In this document: positions 16,516-20,695 of the stretch, piece by piece
How the letters are laid out: every line of letters starts with the position of its first letter
Numbering within the stretch: the stretch's first letter is position 1
NCBI GenBank assembly: GCA_023515795.1
Contig: JALGPX010000157.1
Coordinates: 1 to 20,695 of the forward strand
From: Amoeboaphelidium occidentale
Lineage: Eukaryota; Aphelidiomycota; Aphelidea
Length of the DNA: 20,695 nt
Reading direction: 5' to 3'
Position numbers and translations under genes: made by a program
Notes under the pieces: model-generated
Database searches by the model: none
What the model saw: only the letters and a program-made list of their open reading frames with translations
What the model was told of the DNA's origin: nothing

Positions 16516-16555
16516 TTATAGAAATAGATCTTCGGTTACTTTTTGTGTGTCTTCA

Positions 16556-18212
16556 ATGCAAACGTTGATCCACTCGAGAAAAGTTCACACAGCAGTTAAT
16601 CACAGTCCTCTGTCCTCTGAGGCAGACGAAGCACAGGATTATAGAGGTTTTCACAATCTGATAATGCTGCTACTATTCGTGAATAACATCAGGCTTATTG
16701 TTGAGAATTATTTGAAGTACGGTTTATTGATCAAAGTTCCTATTGTAACACTTGCTTTGGAAGATGACATAAGGAATGGTTTAATTATTTGCGCTTTGTT
16801 GCCTATTCCGATTATAATTGCGGTTCTGAATGAGCGCATTTACGCCTTCTGGAAGGGTGTTGTCACGACAGGTCGCAAAGCGAAAGCCACAACAGCGTCG
16901 ACTGGCGAGAACACCGAAAGTTTCAGTTCCGCTTTACATAGCAAACCTGTTCATAGTCGAAAGACAAGAGGAGCTAAGAAGGTTTTGACTGCTGCTGAAG
17001 AAGCAGACCTGCTTATTGCAAGCCAGAATAATGCTGTCAGAGATGCCCAAATACATCCTTCAGATTATCGAGATACAGTGCGATTTTTAGTTCATTTGGT
17101 CAATATTTTATGTTTGGCTGTGCTCCCGAATGTATTTTGCTTTTACTACATGGCAGATCCTTTACTTATTTCTGGTCCATGCTTTCTATCCTTGATTTAC
17201 ACTATGAAACTTATTTCTTACGCTCTTGTTAACGGAGAACTATACACGCTTTATAGAGAAGATAAACAAGTTGCAGAGTATTCCGTTCAATATCCTCAAA
17301 ATTTGAGTTTTGGTAATATGGCATACTTTGTCTTTGCGCCTACGCTTTGCTATCAGCCGTCTTATCCACGCTCACAGAAATTTCGTGTAGGATTCTTCTT
17401 TAAAAGAGTGGTAGAGTTACTTACGTTACTGTTTGTACAGTATTTCATCATGGAACAATATTCTTTACCTACATTACGCAACAGTTTGAAACCTGTGCAT
17501 GAACTGAATATGTTTGGAGTTTTTGAGAGAGTATTGAAACTGTCTATTCCATCCATATATATTTGGCTCTGTATGTTTTATGCCGTATTCCATTCATACT
17601 TGAACATGTGGGCTGAGCTATTGCGCTTTGGAGATCGTGAATTCTACAAGCCATGGGTAATATTGTTCACATTAAACGTTAACTATTTAGTGGAATGCAT
17701 CAACAATTGCTCAATATTGGAGATTATGGAATATTCCTGTATATACATTTTTCAAAAGACATGTTTATGTTCCATTCAGATACTACTTTCCAAGATCCAA
17801 CAGAGGTTTAGCTAACGCATTAGCATTCTTTTTGTCATCAGTAGGACATGAGGTACTCGTGGGAGTCCCAACTCATATATTCAAAGGATGGGCTTTTGGT
17901 GGAATGATGTTTCAAGTTCCGCTAATATGGCTCACAGAAGTACTGCATGCTTGGGAGAAGAAACGTTTTGAAGCAAGAAAGAGATCTGCACGTCTCAATG
18001 TTTCAAGCCCTAGATCAACTTCAAGCAATATTGATGCGACATCTGAGAGCCCATCAGAAGATGATGAAAAGTTTGTTGGAAGTCTGGGAAATTACGTCTT
18101 CTGGATCACATTCTGCGTTCTAGGTCAACCTCTAATTGTTCTTTTATACTATCGTGAATGGTATATCAGGGATTATCCTGAACTTGTTAATCAAGCACTT
18201 AAGGCTCAATAG
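16556..18212 (+). CDS. DGAT1: DGAT1-type diacylglycerol O-acyltransferase (spliced)
   Basis: This gene makes a 539-residue enzyme of the MBOAT family that transfers an acyl group from acyl-CoA to diacylglycerol, forming triacylglycerol in the ER. Exons are 16556-17656 and 17691-18212. Typical DGAT1 blocks appear in order: DYRGFHNL at 28-35, NNIRLIVENYLKYG at 43-56, SYALVNGE, FVFAPTLCYQPSYPRS at 258-273, the helix MEQYSLPTLRNSLKP, FGDREFYKPW|WNAS, and the catalytic histidine H420 in SSVGHEVLVGVP. The WWNA signature is split by the intron exactly between the two Trp codons. PTLCYQPSYPRS favours DGAT1 over sterol acyltransferases. The frame is open upstream to 16466, overlapping the previous gene, but the ATG at 16556 fits the family better. 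The 100-165 loop is hydrophilic and variable. Confidence 0.93.
17657..17690 (+). other. Intron (34 nt) in DGAT1
   Basis: The donor is GTAATA and the acceptor ATTTAG, with TTAAC nine bases from the acceptor as a likely branch point. Unspliced, the frame drifts into non-homologous sequence; spliced, it reads FYKPWWNASTIAQYW, as in the family. Confidence 0.95.
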
Positions 18213-18352
18213 ATTTTAAGGTACTCTGTTCCAGAAAACCTTCTCAGCCTTTTGGAATCATGAATGTTTGACGCGAGATCATAGCAACGACGTCTGATTC
18301 GATGTCACACATTTCTTTCCTCTAGAACAAGAAAGAACACTTTGATCACAAA

Positions 18353-19137
18353 ATGATGAAGATCGCAGCTATCCTTGCTTTAATCGCTCCACTAGCACTT
18401 TGTGAAGATGTCTGGGTTGCTTACATTAACAATAATACTTTTGGTCCTGCAACCAAGTATGTCCTAGAAGCCAATCTTACCTTTACCGCTCTTCCTGGTG
18501 CAGGTGTTCAATACACCTTTAAAGGTATCAGCGGTTTCTTGAATGAACTTGCTCCTGCATTCACTTATCACATCCATCAGACTCCTGTGAAAGGTGAAAG
18601 CTGCGGACCTGCAAGCACTGGTGGTCACTGTAAGTTCCTTGATCTTCCTTTAATCTAATCATTGTAGTTGATCCTTTCGGCGTTGCTGTTCCAACATACA
18701 ATCCTGTGCCAGGAAACTTGTCATCTTACGAAGTTGGTGATCTATCAGGAAAATGGGGCGCAATCAACGCAACCTTGTCTGGCCAAATCGCTCAGTTCAC
18801 CATCGATGATAGCACATTGTCTTTGAACGAAAGTGATATTAACTACATCGGTTTTAAGTCCATTGTGATTCACGCTAAGAACTCCACTGGAACAAGACTT
18901 GCTTGTGCTAACATTGTTCCAGTTGCTGAGTATTTGGAATTGGTTGCTCCAAAGACATTGCCTGTTGACACAGCAACTGCTACTCAAACCGAAACGCCAA
19001 GCACCACCACCACGGTCGATGTCACCGAGACTATTGATAATCCAAACATGGGCAGAAACACTGGTTCAATCGTTCCACCAACAAGTGTCTTAACCTTGGC
19101 TTTGGTCGCAGTTCTTGAAATTATCTTTCTGATTTGA
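18353..19137 (+). CDS. GPI-anchored copper-only superoxide dismutase (spliced)
   Basis: Exons 18353-18629 and 18668-19137 give 248 residues. A signal peptide (about 1-18, ending LALC) leads into a SOD_Cu domain. Copper ligands are visible: YHIHQTP (two His), GGH|FDPFG (third) and SIVIHAKN (fourth). The two extra zinc histidines of Cu/Zn SODs are absent, while EVGDLSGKWG keeps the Glu and Asp typical of copper-only SODs such as Candida SOD4-6. CGPAS and LACAN supply the disulfide cysteines. Residues 205-230 are Thr-rich, and the protein ends in a hydrophobic tail after a small-residue site (NTGS), as in GPI-anchored proteins. It should convert superoxide to hydrogen peroxide outside the cell, for defence or signalling. 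Codon use is richer in C than in its neighbours, as in a well-expressed gene. Confidence 0.92.
18630..18667 (+). other. Intron (38 nt) in the SOD gene
   Basis: The donor is the strong GTAAGT, the branch point probably CTAAT, and the acceptor TTGTAG. It falls one base after the codon of the copper-binding His, in phase 1, creating the Phe of HFDP. Confidence 0.95.
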
Positions 19138-19694
19138 GTCTAACTTTAAGAGTAAACCTCTTGAAGGTGTAATATCGAATAAAAATGTTGAAGTGCCTTT
19201 GGATATCTTGAGCGTTATGGAGTATAATTGAAACCGCGATTTTGATTTAGAGAGAAGAGAGTCTATTGGTTTTTTAGAACAAGTAAAAAGTTTTAGCCTC
19301 TTCATACTTGAGAAATCCCTGAGTGCGTTTTGCGCTTAGATCTGAGACTATGCACAACATATCGCCGTGCTCGTGAATACAGCGGAACCACAAGTTGATG
19401 AGACAACGGGGTTGTTTACATCATAGCAATTTTTATATAGCAGCTCTCTCAGAACGTGATGGTGGAGAGGATTGTACTTATTGTAGATGGCTCTTTTTTA
19501 AAGGAATAAATTACCGATTCTTTTATTCAAATTTTCTGAAACCGCGATTTCACATGTCGCACTTCAGGTTAATTATCATCAAACAAGTTTCTTAGTTTTG
19601 CATCAACAGCGCTAGAGCTCTCCATTCTAGACATGCAGAAGCTCCACTTTCATTGTAGACGCAAGATTATTCCAGAACGCGATTCTCAAAGGCT
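19138..19694. other. Gap between convergent SOD and kinase genes
   Basis: No confident gene is present. The SOD poly(A) signal AATAAA is at 19178-19183. A 14-bp direct repeat (TGAAACCGCGATTT) occurs at 19229-19242 and 19537-19550. A minus-strand AATAAA (19522-19527) could end the kinase transcript. A possible 3'-terminal kinase exon (minus, 19569-19626) would require a 72-nt intron and adds only 19 residues; it lacks the CW...RP motif expected in a kinase C-lobe. Confidence 0.5.
19178..19183 (+). terminator. Poly(A) signal for SOD
   Basis: AATAAA lies 40 nt after the SOD stop codon. Confidence 0.5.
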
Positions 19695-20695
19695 TCACTT
19701 GCCTGACTTAAAAGCAAGCGCTAATGAACGATCCCATGGTGATTTTCTCATTAAGAGATCATACAGGATTCCCGCAAAACAGTAAATATCGCCAGCTTTC
19801 AATATGTCTCCCGATGCGACGGTAGCTTTGCGGAATCTCTCATATGCTTCTGGAGACGCATACTTGGCCGAGATGCCTCTTAAATTCACAACTGAGAATG
19901 CTTTTGCTGCTATAACATTCTCTTCCAGAATATGTGATATGCCGAAGTCTGTGAGAACACAAAATAATCGTCCATTGCTTTCAGTGTCTAAAAGAACGTT
20001 CTGAGGTTTCAAGTCATTGTGAGCAACAGATTTTGTGTGCATGGTCTTTAATCCTTTGGAAATATCCATTGCGAAACTTAAACCCAACCACAAAGGGTAC
20101 TTATTTGCTTCAATAAATGCATCAAGAGATTTCTTTGGATAATACTTCATGATGATACAACAAGGCACATGGCAGTATCCGTAAAGTTTCGCAATGTGCT
20201 TTTCATTCCTAAAGAATTCCATCAATGAAATTTCTTGGTCAAAGTTGTCTCGTAGTCTTTTCGTTAGACCCTCATAGCTTTCTCCAACTTTCTTCACAAT
20301 TATAGTTTTCGCAAAGCGAGATATTTTAGATTCTGTAAGAAACTCACCGACATATACAATTCCACCTCCGCCCTGTGCGATTTGCTTCAATATTCTGAAT
20401 TCTCTTGTATCTGTTTCGAGGTACGCAGGTTTTGCTATTCCGGTTGTTTTTGTAACAAACGTTCCCATCATTGTAGATGCCGTTCCAGTGGTAGTCTGTG
20501 TAGAATATTGATCTTTGGAGATATCAATCGGCTTAAGGGTGTTTTTGGAACTGTGTGCTCTGAGCATAATTAGATAAGAGGCGGCTCCAACAATCAGAAG
20601 AAAGGCAGCTAAACCAGCGATAAGAGGAACAGCAAAATCACTAAACTGCTGCTGGTCGCTTTCAAGCCTTCGGAAACGAGGAACTATTATAGAAG
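19695..20695 (-). CDS. Transmembrane receptor-like protein kinase, 5' partial, short C-lobe
   Basis: The first ATG on this strand is at 20567, but the frame stays open to the window edge and codes a hydrophobic span of about 22 residues (20636-20568) preceded by SDQQQFSDF, so the gene runs off the window and is probably a single-pass receptor. The cytoplasmic part has a juxtamembrane Ser/Thr-rich stretch and a kinase domain: glycine loop IAQGGGGIVYVGEF, Lys in TIIVKKV, catalytic loop VAHNDLKPQNVLL, LTDFGIS, ASPEAYE and GDIYCFAGILYDLL. It resembles tyrosine kinase-like (TKL) kinases. The Arg of HRD is Asn (HND); the catalytic Asp is present. Translation ends shortly after RKSPWD, so subdomains X and XI are missing unless an unseen exon follows. 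The product may be a weak kinase or the gene may be decaying. Confidence 0.82.
   Translation of the reverse strand, partial: SIIVPRFRRLESDQQQFSDFAVPLIAGLAAFLLIVGAASYLIMLRAHSSKNTLKPIDISKDQYSTQTTTGTASTMMGTFVTKTTGIAKPAYLETDTREFRILKQIAQGGGGIVYVGEFLTESKISRFAKTIIVKKVGESYEGLTKRLRDNFDQEISLMEFFRNEKHIAKLYGYCHVPCCIIMKYYPKKSLDAFIEANKYPLWLGLSFAMDISKGLKTMHTKSVAHNDLKPQNVLLDTESNGRLFCVLTDFGISHILEENVIAAKAFSVVNLRGISAKYASPEAYERFRKATVASGDILKAGDIYCFAGILYDLLMRKSPWDRSLALAFKSGK

Noticed and set aside
16466-16555. Longer DGAT1 start overlapping the four-span gene
   Set aside because: The extra 30 residues are Cys-rich and unlike DGAT1 N-termini, and they overlap a coding region in another frame.
18213-18352. Possible tRNA in the gap before SOD
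   Set aside because: A GATTCGATGTC stretch resembles a T-loop, but no acceptor or anticodon stem pairs with it.
19229-19550. 14-bp direct repeat TGAAACCGCGATTT
   Set aside because: Two copies 308 bp apart flank no gene and show no insertion-element features; a single 14-bp match somewhere in 20 kb is near chance expectation.
19395-19595. Plus-strand frame of 66 codons with two Cys pairs
   Set aside because: It has no upstream ATG beyond its second codon, no homology that I recognise, and lies in the likely 3' region of the kinase; treated as chance.

Overview
The window is nuclear DNA from a compact eukaryotic genome, most likely a fungus outside the well-studied yeasts or another small unicellular opisthokont. 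Reasons: 15 protein genes packed into about 20.7 kb, standard stop codons (TAA, TAG and TGA all used), very short GT-AG introns (six, each 34-46 nt), AATAAA hexamers lying within a few bases of many stop codons, and a GPI-anchored copper-only superoxide dismutase of the type known from fungi and oomycetes. The lineage call is inference; no species is assigned.

Layout. 1-645: non-coding, with a foldback inverted repeat. 646-1875 (+): multi-spanning membrane protein of unknown family. 1929-8326: a nuclear/nucleolar block: ESF1 (+), a small two-helix membrane protein perhaps related to OCIA-domain proteins (+, spliced), REXO4/REX4-type exonuclease (-), NOP9-like Pumilio protein (+), an NUP54-type nucleoporin core without FG repeats (+, spliced), and a protein resembling only the C-terminal domain of NELF-A (+). 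8381-13774 (-): an SVOP-like MFS transporter, a ubiquilin/Dsk2 shuttle factor and an ERMP1/Pff1-type M28 metallopeptidase. 14232-19137 (+): an unrecognised disordered protein (three exons), a four-helix membrane protein, DGAT1 (two exons) and a copper-only SOD (two exons). 19695-20695 (-): a transmembrane receptor-like kinase whose N-terminal part runs off the window and whose kinase C-lobe looks cut short.

How the genes relate. ESF1, REX4 and NOP9 all act in pre-rRNA processing, and REX4 and NOP9 are head-to-head with only 46 bp between start codons. NUP54 and the NELF-A-like gene extend the nuclear theme. DGAT1 makes triacylglycerol in the ER; the M28 peptidase is a membrane protease of the secretory or vacuolar system; ubiquilin delivers ubiquitylated clients to the proteasome. 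SOD and kinase both belong to the cell surface and converge on each other.

Sequence texture. About 4.7-8.7 kb is unusually rich in trinucleotide microsatellites (ACT, TCT, GAA, CAA, CAT, GAT, TTA), mostly inside genes and read as poly-Thr, Ser, Glu, Gln or His. No rRNA, tRNA, transposon, CRISPR or viral sequence was recognised. The best leads for novelty are the NELF-A tail protein, the FG-less NUP54, the receptor kinase, and the two unrecognised genes at 646 and 14232.
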